DNA of 64,000 nucleotides, from positions 124,001-188,000 of the forward strand of contig NZ_FPEH01000012.1 in the NCBI RefSeq assembly GCF_900117425.1, given 5' to 3'. Origin of the DNA: Novosphingobium sp. NDB2Meth1. GTDB taxonomy: Bacteria > Pseudomonadota > Alphaproteobacteria > Sphingomonadales > Sphingomonadaceae. Below the pieces are notes generated by a model, which ran no database searches, was not told the origin of the DNA, and was given only the letters and a program-made list of their open reading frames with translations. The position numbers and the translations under genes are program-made. Shown here one piece after another: positions 1 to 8,714 of this stretch (the first letter of the stretch is position 1; every line of letters begins with the position of its first letter).

Positions 1-1110
1 GCCGGTCTGGTTCGGATCGCCTTGATCGGCGAAGGCATTGTTGCCGGAGTTGCCTTGCCCGCCGCTATCGTTGTTGGCCGTCCCGAAGGCCAGGTTGAGC
101 GTACGCACCAGATCGCGGGTGCGCCCGTTCTGGACCTGATAGACGAACAGCCGGCGCTCGTTGCTGTCGCCTTCGCGGTCGAGGATCTCGATCCAGCGCT
201 TCACATCGGCAAGATATTGCGGCTGCATGCTGATCGCGAGGATGCCGTTGAGCTCCTCCATGCTGATCAGGCGCACCAGCCCGCGGGTGGGCGAATCCGG
301 CGCATTGATGAGCTTGTCGATCGACGGGACGATCAGCCGCGCATCGGTGCGATCGGGCACGAACAGCGCGAAGCTGGTGTTGCGCAGCCAATCGACATCG
401 AACTGCTTGAGCAGATCGCGCGCGCTGGCGCGCTGGCCGGTGGTGCCGGCAATCGTGATGGCGCCCGTCTGCGGGTCGGTCGCGGTCACCACGCCGGGCA
501 GGACGGAGTCGAGCACCTTGCGCACCTCATCGGCATTGATGAAGCGCAGCGTGTAGATCTCGCTGCCGAAGCCGGTCGCGTTCGCGGCAATGACGGCGCG
601 TGCGGCGGCGGAGTTCTGGATTTCGAAGCCGCCGGCCACCGGCACCATCGCAAGATTGCTCTGGCGCAGGGCCTTCTCGAACAGATCGAGCAGCGACGAC
701 TTGGAAACCGGACCCGGCGTGACGAGGTTGACCCGGCCGGTCACGCCGCGCGCGATCGTGTAGTTCTTGCCGAGGATGTCGCGCAGCACGGCCTGTGCCA
801 CCACGGCGATATCGGCATCCGGGAAATTGACCGCAATGTCGCCCGGTTTCGTCTTCACATCGGCCGTCTTCGGAATGACCGGCTGCGGCTCGGTGCCCGG
901 AACGACGGTCGTGCGGACCTTGTAATCGGTGTTGGCAGGCGGGGCCGACTGCGCCGGGGCGGGGCCGCTCTGGACGGCACCCGGATCGTCGATCTGCGCC
1001 AGTTCCGGGGTTGCCGGGATCGGCAGCTGCGGCGGCGCCGCGGCAAAGGCCGTGGTGCTGGTCAGGGCGATGACAAGGCTGGGCTTGAGGCGCATGGGGC
1101 GAGAGGTCAT
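1..1110 (-). CDS. gspD: Type II secretion secretin GspD (partial, C-terminus outside window)
   Basis: The outer-membrane secretin forms the multimeric gate of the type II secretion system. Only the first 370 residues lie in the window; the gate-forming C-terminal domain lies beyond position 1. Reading leftwards from the ATG at 1110 gives a Sec signal peptide ending in a TTAFA-type site, then a proline/alanine-rich linker, then N-domain repeats typical of secretins (segments such as NFPDADIAVVAQAV, IYTLRFINADEVRKVL and LFVYQVQNGRTRDLVRTL). There is no lipobox, so it is not a self-piloted lipoprotein secretin. The start overlaps the gspC stop (tcat, 1107-1110), so it is translationally coupled and is the last visible gene of the operon. 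Confidence 0.9.
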   Translation of the reverse strand, partial: MTSRPMRLKPSLVIALTSTTAFAAAPPQLPIPATPELAQIDDPGAVQSGPAPAQSAPPANTDYKVRTTVVPGTEPQPVIPKTADVKTKPGDIAVNFPDADIAVVAQAVLRDILGKNYTIARGVTGRVNLVTPGPVSKSSLLDLFEKALRQSNLAMVPVAGGFEIQNSAAARAVIAANATGFGSEIYTLRFINADEVRKVLDSVLPGVVTATDPQTGAITIAGTTGQRASARDLLKQFDVDWLRNTSFALFVPDRTDARLIVPSIDKLINAPDSPTRGLVRLISMEELNGILAISMQPQYLADVKRWIEILDREGDSNERRLFVYQVQNGRTRDLVRTLNLAFGTANNDSGGQGNSGNNAFADQGDPNQTG

Positions 1111-1634
1111 TGGCCGTCTTCCGAATCTTCAGGGGCGGGTGCGGCGGGCCCCGTGGGGATGGCGCCATAGGCTACGTTGAACTGTTCCGAGCCGCGCGAC
1201 AGGCGGACGCCGGTGGGGGTCAGCGCGGAGATGCGCCATCCGGCCACAGTGCCGCCGGGCGCGACCTGGCGGATCCGGCCGCCGCGCTCCTGCACCACGG
1301 CGTAGAGCAGGCGTCCGTGCTTGATCGTCCCGGCAATCACCGCGCCGCCAAGGACATCGGTGGGTGCGGGGGCACCGCCAGCCGCCGCGGCGACGGGTGA
1401 GAACACGCTGCGATCGGCAAGCGCGGCCGGAACCAGCACGCGCGGCACTGCGGGCGGCGGTGCGACCTGCTTGCCGCGCGCAGGCACGCCGGCAGTCGGC
1501 AGCTCCTCGCCATAAGGCAGCAGCAGCTGCAGCAGCGCGGCAGCCGCCAGCACCGGCAGGAGCAGCGCGGGCAGGCGCGCGCTGCTACCGCTTGGCGGCA
1601 GGGCGATAGGGGATCGAAGCTTCAATCTGAACAT
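1107..1634 (-). CDS. gspC: Type II secretion inner-membrane protein GspC
   Basis: This 175-residue protein has one N-terminal membrane segment (about residues 20-40, rich in Leu/Ala) and a periplasmic part containing an HR-like homology region (VLGGAVIAGTIKHGRLLYAV, then GGTVAGWRISALTPTGVRLS). This matches GspC, which couples the inner-membrane platform to the secretin. It is short and ends without a PDZ or coiled-coil domain. The chosen ATG at 1634 overlaps the end of gspM by 50 bases, which is long; a later alternative start is possible. GspN-type naming would also fit. Its position immediately before gspD supports the assignment. Confidence 0.75.
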   Translation of the reverse strand: MFRLKLRSPIALPPSGSSARLPALLLPVLAAAALLQLLLPYGEELPTAGVPARGKQVAPPPAVPRVLVPAALADRSVFSPVAAAAGGAPAPTDVLGGAVIAGTIKHGRLLYAVVQERGGRIRQVAPGGTVAGWRISALTPTGVRLSRGSEQFNVAYGAIPTGPAAPAPEDSEDGQ

Positions 1635-2145
1635 CCAATGCGGAAGCCTGTCCGGTCACCAGTGCTTCATCGGCGCCGATGACCAGGGTCGTCAGGGTGA
1701 GATAGGGTTTGGCATTCTGCGCGTTTGCGAGAAGCTGCTTGAGCTGGCCCTCCGAGAGCCGCGCGGTGACACGCACGGCGGCCTTGCCAGCATCTGCCGA
1801 GGCGATGTCCTCGCCGCCGCGAAACTCGCCGCCAAGCGCGATGATGGCGGTTTGCAACCGCTGGCGCAGCGCTTCGCCGGCCGTGGCTGCATCGGGCGCA
1901 TCGAGCAGGAAATCGCCGAGCAGCTGCTCATGGGCTTCTGCCATCCGGCGCAGCCGCGGGATGGCGGCAATGTTGCGCGCGTTGGCGCTGTACTGGAGGG
2001 CATATTGCTCGCGCTGGGCTGCGCGTTCCTGGAATCCCGCGATCAGCGGCGCGATGATCACGAAGACCAGAAACGCCAGCACCGCTAGCAGGATGAGCAG
2101 CGCGACCGCTTGCGCTTGCCGGGGGGAGAGGCTGCGCGTGCTCAT
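1585..2145 (-). CDS. gspM: Type II secretion platform protein GspM
   Basis: The protein has 186 residues, with a short cytoplasmic N-terminus, a single strong membrane helix at about residues 13-38 and a periplasmic ferredoxin-like region. This is the GspM/PilO-type layout. GspM stabilises GspL in the inner-membrane assembly platform. The start codon overlaps the gspL stop by 4 bases (2142-2145), showing tight coupling. Sequence identity within the GspM family is always low, so the name rests mainly on topology and on position between gspL and gspC. Confidence 0.8.
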   Translation of the reverse strand: MSTRSLSPRQAQAVALLILLAVLAFLVFVIIAPLIAGFQERAAQREQYALQYSANARNIAAIPRLRRMAEAHEQLLGDFLLDAPDAATAGEALRQRLQTAIIALGGEFRGGEDIASADAGKAAVRVTARLSEGQLKQLLANAQNAKPYLTLTTLVIGADEALVTGQASALDVQIEASIPYRPAAKR

Positions 2146-3188
2146 GGCTTTGTCATCCGCAAGGTGACTTCGAAGGGTTGGCCCAGCGGGTTTTGCGCGG
2201 CGGTCGACGCATCGCTGTAGCGCTGCACGCTGAGCCCGGCACGGCGCAGTCCGCCAGCCACGTCGGCCTGCTGCGGTCGGTAGCCGGTGATGCGCAGGTC
2301 ATTCGCCTGCCCGTCGGCCTGCCCATTGGCGACCCACGTGTAGCGCTGCACCCAGGCGCCCGGCGGCAAGGCTGCGGCGACGCGCGAAAGCATTGCCAGT
2401 GGCTCGCCTTCGCTACGCGCCTTCACAGTGGCGGCGGCAAACTGATCCGCCTTCGCGATCCGCGCATTGATCCGGCGCACCGCGTTCACCGCCGGCTGCT
2501 GCTCGGCGATGCGCGCTTCGAACATGGCGGTGGCGGCCGTGTCACGCCAGACGAGCAAGCCGAGGTTGAGCGCAAACAGTACGCCGACCGCAATCCACAG
2601 CGGCAGGGCGCCACGATCGGCGTCGCGCACCAGCCCGGCCTTGCGGAATGCGGGGAGAAAGTCGATTGCATGGCCGGACTGCGGCTCCGGCGCTGCGATC
2701 AGGATGGCGTGGCAGGGCTGTTCGAGCCGCGCTATCGCCACGCCGAGCGCCTCGGCCGAAGCACGCGGCATCGCGGCAACTTCGATCTGCATCCGGGCGT
2801 GGCCTTCGGCGCGCGCCGCGATCCGGGCGGCAAGGATCATGCCTTCGGTGCCCAGCGGCATGATCCTCGCCGCATCGAGCTGGATCATGCTTTCCATGTC
2901 GCGCGAGCTCATGGTCGGCCGCTCGATCGTGCGGCTCAGGCAGTACGCGGGGGGCAGGATAATCGTGACCGGGCCGGAGCGGCGGGGAGCAGCACCGGAG
3001 GGATCGGGCCGGGCGAGCAAGGCACCGGTGTCCGGCTCATAGTCCGCAAAGATCCTGCGGGACTCCTGCCATTCACGCAGACGCCCGGGTACCATGGCGG
3101 CGAGCTGGTCCAGCCACCAGCGCATGCCGTCTGCAATCCATTGCCCGACGGTGTGCATGTCTGCCTGGAGGATGCTGCGTCCGCTCAT
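2142..3188 (-). CDS. gspL: Type II secretion platform protein GspL
   Basis: GspL is a bitopic inner-membrane protein that links the GspE ATPase to the periplasmic platform. The 348-residue product has a cytoplasmic actin-like N-terminal domain, a membrane helix near residues 195-213 (LWIAVGVLFALNLGLLVW) and a PilN-like periplasmic C-terminus. The open frame extends upstream, but the ATG at 3188 (MSGRSILQAD) is chosen because it overlaps the gspJ stop by 4 bases, as do most junctions in this operon. Because gspL follows gspJ directly, no space remains for a gspK gene at its usual place. Confidence 0.82.
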   Translation of the reverse strand: MSGRSILQADMHTVGQWIADGMRWWLDQLAAMVPGRLREWQESRRIFADYEPDTGALLARPDPSGAAPRRSGPVTIILPPAYCLSRTIERPTMSSRDMESMIQLDAARIMPLGTEGMILAARIAARAEGHARMQIEVAAMPRASAEALGVAIARLEQPCHAILIAAPEPQSGHAIDFLPAFRKAGLVRDADRGALPLWIAVGVLFALNLGLLVWRDTAATAMFEARIAEQQPAVNAVRRINARIAKADQFAAATVKARSEGEPLAMLSRVAAALPPGAWVQRYTWVANGQADGQANDLRITGYRPQQADVAGGLRRAGLSVQRYSDASTAAQNPLGQPFEVTLRMTKP

Positions 3189-3868
3189 TCGGTGCCCCCG
3201 CACGTGCCTGTGCGCAGATCGCGTGCGCAAGTGTCGCCATTGGCGGCGCGCAGCCGCACTACCAGATCGGGCCAGGACCGCCTGTCGCCCGCAGGGAACT
3301 CGATCCGCACGCCGACGAGCGAAGGGAGCGTGGCCCGGTTCGACCACTGCAGCTGCCATGCCGGCAGCGTACCCGTGCCGGCGAGGGGACCGGTTCCGGG
3401 ACCTAGATAGCGGACGGACATGCTGGACACGCCCGTCAGCAGGCGCTGCGCGGTCCACCCGGTCACTTCGCGCTGACGGCGGTCGACCGTCTCGTCGAGC
3501 GTGCTGATGCGGTAGAGCATCAGATCCCCGTTGCGTTCGAGCCGGACCCGGTAGCGCTGAAAGGCGTCGGGCGCGGCATTGTCCGGCGGCTGGCCATCGA
3601 ACTCGAGGCCGAACTGGTTGCCGAAGAAATCCACGGCGCTGTTGTTCTGCGGGTTTACCGAGGGGTGAATGTCGCCCAGAAGATGGCGCAAGGTGAACTG
3701 CGCCTGCGCGATCTCGTCGATCTGCGCATCCTTCTGGCCGATAAACCGCTGGCGCAGGTCCATCCGGCCGATCCCGGTGACAAGCACGACCGACACCGAA
3801 GCGAGGATCGCGAGGCAGACGAGCATTTCCACGAGGGTAAAGCCGGCGGCGGCATGTGGGCGCGTCAT
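3185..3868 (-). CDS. gspJ: Type II secretion minor pseudopilin GspJ
   Basis: The 227-residue protein has a class III prepilin N-terminus: a short basic leader, then the processing site G|FTLVEM and a hydrophobic helix (LVCLAILASVSVVLV). The length fits GspJ, a minor pseudopilin at the pseudopilus tip. Two cysteines near the C-terminus (CARDL and TGTC) could form a disulphide. The start overlaps the gspI stop (tcat at 3865-3868). Maturation needs a GspO/PilD prepilin peptidase, which is not in this window. Confidence 0.85.
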   Translation of the reverse strand: MTRPHAAAGFTLVEMLVCLAILASVSVVLVTGIGRMDLRQRFIGQKDAQIDEIAQAQFTLRHLLGDIHPSVNPQNNSAVDFFGNQFGLEFDGQPPDNAAPDAFQRYRVRLERNGDLMLYRISTLDETVDRRQREVTGWTAQRLLTGVSSMSVRYLGPGTGPLAGTGTLPAWQLQWSNRATLPSLVGVRIEFPAGDRRSWPDLVVRLRAANGDTCARDLRTGTCGGTE

Positions 3869-4251
3869 GGCTTGATCCGCACCGTGGTGAGCCGCACGAT
3901 CTCGCCGCGCCTCGCTCCGGCTACGCCGACCGCGACCGAGATCTGTTCAAGCGGATGGCGATCAAGCGGATCGGCCAGCTGCTGGTAGGGTTGACGCACG
4001 ACACGCCAGCCGTAGGCGCCCCACTGGCCCTGAAGCGGCGCAGTAGGGTCCGCCGTCTGATCGAGCACCGATTGCGCGATCATCAGGCCTTCGCGGCGCT
4101 GCTGCACGGCGAGGCGCGTGCGGGCATCCTGACCCACGGTGCCCACCAAAGCGGCAGTCATCGCGGCCACGATGGCGAGCGCGATCAGCAGTTCGATCAG
4201 TGTGAAACCCAGTTCCCGGGCCTCTCGCGGGGTGGAAGCGGCGGAACTCAC
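3865..4251 (-). CDS. gspI: Type II secretion minor pseudopilin GspI
   Basis: This is a minor pseudopilin of 128 residues with the methylation motif LG|FTLIELLIALAIV near residues 15-27, followed by a short globular domain. The frame is open further upstream, but a GTG at 4251-4249 is chosen as the start. It overlaps the gspH stop in a GTGA junction and leaves a leader of about 14 residues before the processing glycine, as expected for prepilins. The length is normal for GspI. Confidence 0.8.
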   Translation of the reverse strand: MSSAASTPREARELGFTLIELLIALAIVAAMTAALVGTVGQDARTRLAVQQRREGLMIAQSVLDQTADPTAPLQGQWGAYGWRVVRQPYQQLADPLDRHPLEQISVAVGVAGARRGEIVRLTTVRIKP

Positions 4252-4688
4252 GGCAGGAACACGAGGCGCGAGGTGGCGGGGTCGACGCGGAAACGGCTGC
4301 CGCGGCCTGCAGCAGCAATGGCACCATCGCCGCCATTTGCGGTGCCATCGGGAAAGAAAGCAAATCCCTGCGTGGGCCATTCGAGCTGGACGGACTCCGG
4401 CAGGCTGCGGGCGGGGCGACCTGAGGATGACAGCAGCATCCGGCGCGGCGCCGACCATGACACGCGCACCGGCGCTGCGCCGGCAATGGCATCGGCGCGC
4501 GCCTGCGTGAGCACGAGCGCCGTCGTCATCCGCGCCTCGGCTGCGGCACTTTGCCCGAGGCGGTGCTGCAAGGCCGGAAACGCGATCCCGGCCAGCAAGG
4601 CCGCGATGGCCAGCGCCACCAGCAGTTCGATCAAGGTAAATCCGTCGTCGCGGGGGCAGCCGCGCCGACGCTCACCAGTTGCCGACAT
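4248..4688 (-). CDS. gspH: Type II secretion minor pseudopilin GspH
   Basis: The 146-residue product begins with a charged leader of about 19 residues, then G|FTLIELLVALAIAALLAG, the prepilin-type processing and helix motif. The rest resembles the GspH/FimT beta-sandwich. The ATG at 4688 is chosen because it gives a normal leader. It overlaps the end of gspG by 17 bases. It belongs to the gspG-H-I-J pseudopilin cluster. Confidence 0.8.
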   Translation of the reverse strand: MSATGERRRGCPRDDGFTLIELLVALAIAALLAGIAFPALQHRLGQSAAAEARMTTALVLTQARADAIAGAAPVRVSWSAPRRMLLSSSGRPARSLPESVQLEWPTQGFAFFPDGTANGGDGAIAAAGRGSRFRVDPATSRLVFLP

Positions 4689-5094
4689 CTTTCGCCTCAC
4701 CGCTGCCGCCGGCGGCACCATCCGAGCCGTAGCTGTAGACATCGACTTCGCCGTGATCGCCCGGCGACTTGAACAGGTAGGGCTTGCCCCAGGGATCGTT
4801 GAGCGCGGCCGCATCGGCGATATAGGGCCCGTTCCAGTTTGTATCGCTGGGCGGCGCCTTCACCAGCGCGCCGAGGCCTTCCGCGCTGGTGGGGTAGCGT
4901 CCGGCGTCGAGCTTGTAGAGTTCAAGCGCGGCGGCGATGTTCTTGGTCTGGATCTGGGCGGTCTGCGTGCGCGAGCTGCCAAGATACTTGATCACTTGCG
5001 GCCCGACGATAGCTGCCAGCAGGCCGAGGATGGCGAGCACCACCAGCAGTTCGATCAGCGTGAAGCCCCGCTCGTTCCGGTTGTTCTTGTTCAT
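4672..5094 (-). CDS. gspG: Type II secretion major pseudopilin GspG
   Basis: GspG builds the pseudopilus piston. The 140-residue product has leader MNKNNRNERG followed by FTLIELLVVLAILGLLAAIV, with the conserved Glu at +5. It also has the family hallmarks KYLGSSRTQTAQ and LDAGRYPTSAEGLGALV, and an acidic Ca-binding-like end around DPWGKPYLF. It is the most recognisable pseudopilin in the cluster and has the standard length. Its ATG overlaps the end of gspF by one base. Confidence 0.95.
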   Translation of the reverse strand: MNKNNRNERGFTLIELLVVLAILGLLAAIVGPQVIKYLGSSRTQTAQIQTKNIAAALELYKLDAGRYPTSAEGLGALVKAPPSDTNWNGPYIADAAALNDPWGKPYLFKSPGDHGEVDVYSYGSDGAAGGSGEAKDVGNW

Positions 5095-6317
5095 CAGGAT
5101 ACTGCCAGTTCATTGAAGCCGAGAATTGCGGACATGACCGCGGCGATGATCGCTGCAACAGCCGTGCCCAGCACGATGGTGATGGCCGGCGTCAGAATGG
5201 CGACAAGCCGCTCCAGCCGGGTGCGCACATCGCGGTCGAGCACCACTGCCAGCCGCGAGAGCATGAGGGCCAGCTGCGATGTTTCCTCGCCGGTGCGGAT
5301 GAAGCCGATGGCAAGGTGCGGCAACATGCCGGTCGCGGCAAGCGGCGCCGAAAGACCGCCGCCTTCGCGCACCCCCTCGGCAATCGTGGCGATCGCGGTG
5401 GAAATCGCGGTGTTGCCGATAGTGCGCTGCGACAGCGCCAGCGCATTGGGCAGTGGAACTCCGCCCTCGAGCAAGGCGCCGAGCGTGTGCGAGAACCGCG
5501 CGATCTCGATGCGCTTCACCAGGTCTCCGACCAGCGGGAGGCCCAGCATGAGCTGGTCGAAGCGGATGCGGCTGGCGGGCCGGGCCAGCAGGTTGCGCAG
5601 CGCGAGGCCCAGCGCGACCAGTCCCGCGAGGAGCCAGAGCCCGTAGGCGCGCAGGAACTGGCTGGCCGCGATGACCGCCATCGAAGCGAACGGCAGCTCG
5701 ACCTTGTTGGTATCAAGCAGCCGTTCGAACTGCGGCACGACGAACAGCAACATCATCAGTATCACCCCGACCGCGATCACCGACAGCGCGATGGGATAGA
5801 TCATCGAGGTGATCACCAGCCGCCGCAGTTCGGCAGCCTGTTCCAGCATCTGCGAAAGGCGCTCCATCGCCTCGCCCAGCTTGCCGTTGGCCTCGCCCGC
5901 TTCCGCCATCGCGGCCTCGCCGGGGCTGAACAGCGCCGGATTGTCGAGCATGGCGCGCGAGATCGGCGCGCCTTCGCGCACCGCGCTGAGCAGCATGCCC
6001 ATAGCTTCGGCCGCTGCGGGATCGTCGATATTGCCGACCGCCAGCGCGAGCGCCCGGTCCAGCGGCAGGCCCGCCTTGAGCAGCACGGCCAGTTCGGCGA
6101 TCACGGCGCGGCTGATCGCGCTGTTGCGCCGGGATATCGGCTCGCCGGACGGGGTTGCTGCCGAACCTGCCGGGATCAGGCGCAGCTCGACCGGCGTGTT
6201 GCCGCTGCGCCGGATCTGGGCCAGCGCCTCGCTTTCATTGGCCGCATCAAGCTGCCCGGCCACAATCCGGCCGTCTGCGCGCATAGCTCGGTAGCGAAAG
6301 GCGGGCGCCGCGTTCAT
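5094..6317 (-). CDS. gspF: Type II secretion inner-membrane protein GspF
   Basis: GspF is the polytopic platform protein that contacts the ATPase. The 407-residue product carries two repeated T2SSF domains, each starting with a pattern such as ELAVLLKAGLPLDRAL and FSHTLGALLEGGVPLPNAL. Membrane helices follow at about residues 170-195 and 220-245, with a third at the C-terminus (ITIVLGTAVAAIIAAVMSAI). The ATG at 6317 is selected because it overlaps the gspE stop by 4 bases and yields the typical N-terminus FRYRAMRADGRIVAG; upstream residues in the open frame are unlike GspF. Confidence 0.93.
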   Translation of the reverse strand: MNAAPAFRYRAMRADGRIVAGQLDAANESEALAQIRRSGNTPVELRLIPAGSAATPSGEPISRRNSAISRAVIAELAVLLKAGLPLDRALALAVGNIDDPAAAEAMGMLLSAVREGAPISRAMLDNPALFSPGEAAMAEAGEANGKLGEAMERLSQMLEQAAELRRLVITSMIYPIALSVIAVGVILMMLLFVVPQFERLLDTNKVELPFASMAVIAASQFLRAYGLWLLAGLVALGLALRNLLARPASRIRFDQLMLGLPLVGDLVKRIEIARFSHTLGALLEGGVPLPNALALSQRTIGNTAISTAIATIAEGVREGGGLSAPLAATGMLPHLAIGFIRTGEETSQLALMLSRLAVVLDRDVRTRLERLVAILTPAITIVLGTAVAAIIAAVMSAILGFNELAVS

Positions 6318-8110
6318 TCGCCGCTCGCGACCCGCAGCACTTCCTCGATCGTCGTCAGCCCTTGCGCGGCCTTGGCGAAGCCTTCCTGCAGCAGCGAGCG
6401 ATGTCCCGCCGCACTGGCGCATTCCTCGATCTGGCGCGCATCGGCGCGTTTCAGGATCAGGCGCGCGATCGCATCGTCGACCGGCAGGAAATCGAACACC
6501 GCGATCCGTCCGCTGTAGCCGGTGCCGTGGCAGGCGGTGCAGCCGGCCGCGCGGTGGAAGTGGCCGGCCAGCGCGGCCGCAGTGTCGAGGCCTAGCGTGG
6601 CCAGCAGTGCCTCGTCCGGCACGAACGGAACGCGGCACTGGAGGCACAGGCGGCGGACCAGTCGCTGCGCCAGCACGCCCGCCAGCACCGAGCTCAGGAG
6701 GAACGGCTCCACGTCCATATCGATCAGGCGCGTGATCGCGCCCGCCGCCGTATTGGTGTGGAGCGTCGAGAGGATCATATGGCCGGTGAGCGCGGCCTGC
6801 ACGGCGATCTGCGCCGTCTCGGTATCGCGGATTTCGCCGACCATGATCGCATCGGGATCCTGCCGCAGGAACGAGCGGAGCGCCGTGGCGAACGAGAAGC
6901 CGATGCCCGGTTGCACCTGGGTCTGGACAATGCCCGGCAGGCGGTACTCGATGGGATCTTCCACCGTCAGCAGCTTGCGCTCGACCTGGTTGAGTTCGGC
7001 CAGCGCGGCATAGAGCGTGGTGGTCTTGCCGCTGCCGGTCGGCCCGGTCACCAGCACGATCCCGTAAGGCCGGTGGATCGCCTCGCGGAACTGCTCGACC
7101 AGCCGGTTGTCGAGGCCGAGTGCGGCGAACTCGAGCTTCAGATTGGACCTGTCGAGAATGCGCAGGACCGCGCTTTCGCCGTGGATCGAGGGCGCGGTGG
7201 CGACGCGCAGATCGATCTCGTGCCCGCGCACCGCCAGCCGGAGACGGCCATCCTGCGGAATGCGGCGCTCGGCGATATCGAGCCCGGCCATGACCTTGAT
7301 GCGCGCCACCACCGATGCGCGCATCGCCTGCGGCAGCCGGGTGACAAGCCGCAGCATGCCGTCGATGCGGAAGCGCACGACCAGGCTGTCATCGGTCGGC
7401 TCAAGGTGAATGTCCGAGGCGTTTGCATCGACCGCTTCGGCAATCAGGCGGTTGACCGCGCGGATGGCCGGGGCGTCGCTGGTGAGGTCGCGCATCCGGT
7501 CGATGTCGCCGGTTTCGACCGTATCCTCGATCGCTGCCCTATCCGTGCCGTCCTGGCACAGACGTTCGATCGCCGCTTCGATATCGCTGGCGCGCGCAAT
7601 CATGCGATCGACACGGCGCTTGAACAGGAAGTGGAACGCGCTCTCGACAAACGGGTCGTAGGGATCGACCACTGCGACGCAGACCCGCGCATCGTCGATC
7701 GCAATCGGAACAGCGCGGATATCGCGCAGAAATTCGGCTTCGATCGGCTGCTCCAGTGCGACCTGACCACGCAGCCGGTCGGCCGGTGCCATCGGCATCC
7801 CGCTGGCGTCGGAGAGCTGCTCGCACAGCGACTGCTCCGACATCAGGCCAAGGCGCGTGACCACCGAGTCGATGCGCTCGCCGCTTTCCTGCTGCACCAA
7901 TCGCGCACGGGAGAGCGCCTCGCGCGAAAGGAGCGCGCGCGCTTCCAAAACGGCGGCAATCGAGTTTTCGCTGTGCTGCGTGGTCCCGGCGTCGGACGTG
8001 GCCGACAGGGTATGGGCTTGATCTTGTTCGGAATCGGTTCCGGCGCCGGGGCGGAGCGATTGTCCGGGCGAAGCGCCAGCGACTGCCAGGATCTTTGCTT
8101 TACCGAGCAC
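6314..8110 (-). CDS. gspE: Type II secretion ATPase GspE
   Basis: This cytoplasmic hexameric ATPase powers pseudopilus assembly. About 598 residues. It has an N1E/MshEN-type N-terminal domain, the Walker A motif GPTGSGKTTT near residue 355, a Walker B region (PDAIMVGEIRD) near 420, a His box (LSTLHTN), and the four-cysteine zinc module CLQC…CTAC near residues 486-525 that is typical of GspE. The ATG at 8188 would add an unconvincing extension. A GTG at 8110-8108, preceded by gaggg with a 5-base gap, is preferred, but the start is not certain. It is the first gene of the leftward operon. Confidence 0.92.
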   Translation of the reverse strand: MLGKAKILAVAGASPGQSLRPGAGTDSEQDQAHTLSATSDAGTTQHSENSIAAVLEARALLSREALSRARLVQQESGERIDSVVTRLGLMSEQSLCEQLSDASGMPMAPADRLRGQVALEQPIEAEFLRDIRAVPIAIDDARVCVAVVDPYDPFVESAFHFLFKRRVDRMIARASDIEAAIERLCQDGTDRAAIEDTVETGDIDRMRDLTSDAPAIRAVNRLIAEAVDANASDIHLEPTDDSLVVRFRIDGMLRLVTRLPQAMRASVVARIKVMAGLDIAERRIPQDGRLRLAVRGHEIDLRVATAPSIHGESAVLRILDRSNLKLEFAALGLDNRLVEQFREAIHRPYGIVLVTGPTGSGKTTTLYAALAELNQVERKLLTVEDPIEYRLPGIVQTQVQPGIGFSFATALRSFLRQDPDAIMVGEIRDTETAQIAVQAALTGHMILSTLHTNTAAGAITRLIDMDVEPFLLSSVLAGVLAQRLVRRLCLQCRVPFVPDEALLATLGLDTAAALAGHFHRAAGCTACHGTGYSGRIAVFDFLPVDDAIARLILKRADARQIEECASAAGHRSLLQEGFAKAAQGLTTIEEVLRVASGE

Positions 8111-8714
8111 ATTAACCCTCGCGGTCAGACCGGAAGCGGCATGGCCTTCGCTCGTGATGGCCCAAACCAATTGCCATTGCCGGATCAACCACTCCCCGTC
8201 GCGCCGCCTTATGGGGCCAATGCGTCATTTGTGTTACGAACGCCGACCCGCGCCTGGGCAGCGCCAAAGCGGTCCGGAATGCGCGCGCCGGGTTGGCGAC
8301 AGTGCCGCGGAATGGCGATTTTTCGCCTTTTTTCAAGGATCGACAGGGTCAAGCCTGGGCTGTGCGTCCGGACGCCGGCGGGCGCGGCTGATATTCAGAG
8401 ACTGCAACAAAAGAATCACGTTGCTGTCATTTGCCGAGTCTAATGACCGCTTCGCCAACCGCAGATTGGGTTGGGAATCGGGGGCGCTAAGAACAAATTC
8501 CGGGAAGCTGCAGAGCGTATCGATCAAGAACTTGATCGGGCTTGCTCGTGACGAGCCCAGTTTGGACCAGTTCCATATCGCGAATCGGAGAGTTAATTCG
8601 AAGTATTGAACTGGATTCAGTATATATTCTGCACATCTTTCGGATTTTGAACGGCCAACTCATTCTGATTCAACGTCAGTATTGGTTACGATATCCTTCA
8701 GGAGGAATTATCAA
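8111..8714. promoter_or_regulatory. Divergent intergenic control region between gspE and the PstS-like gene
   Basis: This 604-base non-coding stretch separates the leftward type II secretion operon from the rightward PstS-like gene. It becomes clearly AT-richer towards 8600-8700 (for example tatatatt around 8621-8628). A strong Shine-Dalgarno (aggagg, 8700-8705) precedes the rightward ATG at 8715. An inverted pair of CNGTCATT half-sites lies near its middle (listed separately). No well-formed sigma-70 promoter could be fixed by eye, and no convincing small gene is present. Confidence 0.6.
8424..8449. promoter_or_regulatory. Inverted CNGTCATT half-sites, possible PhoB-like operator
   Basis: The sequence ctgtcatt (8424-8431) and aatgaccg (8442-8449) form an inverted repeat with one mismatch and a 10-base spacer. 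Each half resembles the CTGTCAT half-site of PhoB boxes, pointing outwards towards the two divergent genes. A classical Pho box has two direct repeats with 11-base periodicity, and that second repeat is poor here, so this is only a candidate operator. Confidence 0.3.

Noticed and set aside
22..1170. A 382-codon forward open frame at the window start
   Set aside because: It lies opposite the gspD reading frame, which has secretin N-domain sequence and a coupled start.
3856..5646. A 596-codon forward open frame across gspF-gspI
   Set aside because: It is antisense to four pseudopilin and platform genes with clear prepilin motifs.
8590..8690. AT-rich segment as a replication origin or horizontally acquired gene
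   Set aside because: No DnaA-box cluster or coding frame is seen; it is simply a promoter-rich intergenic segment.
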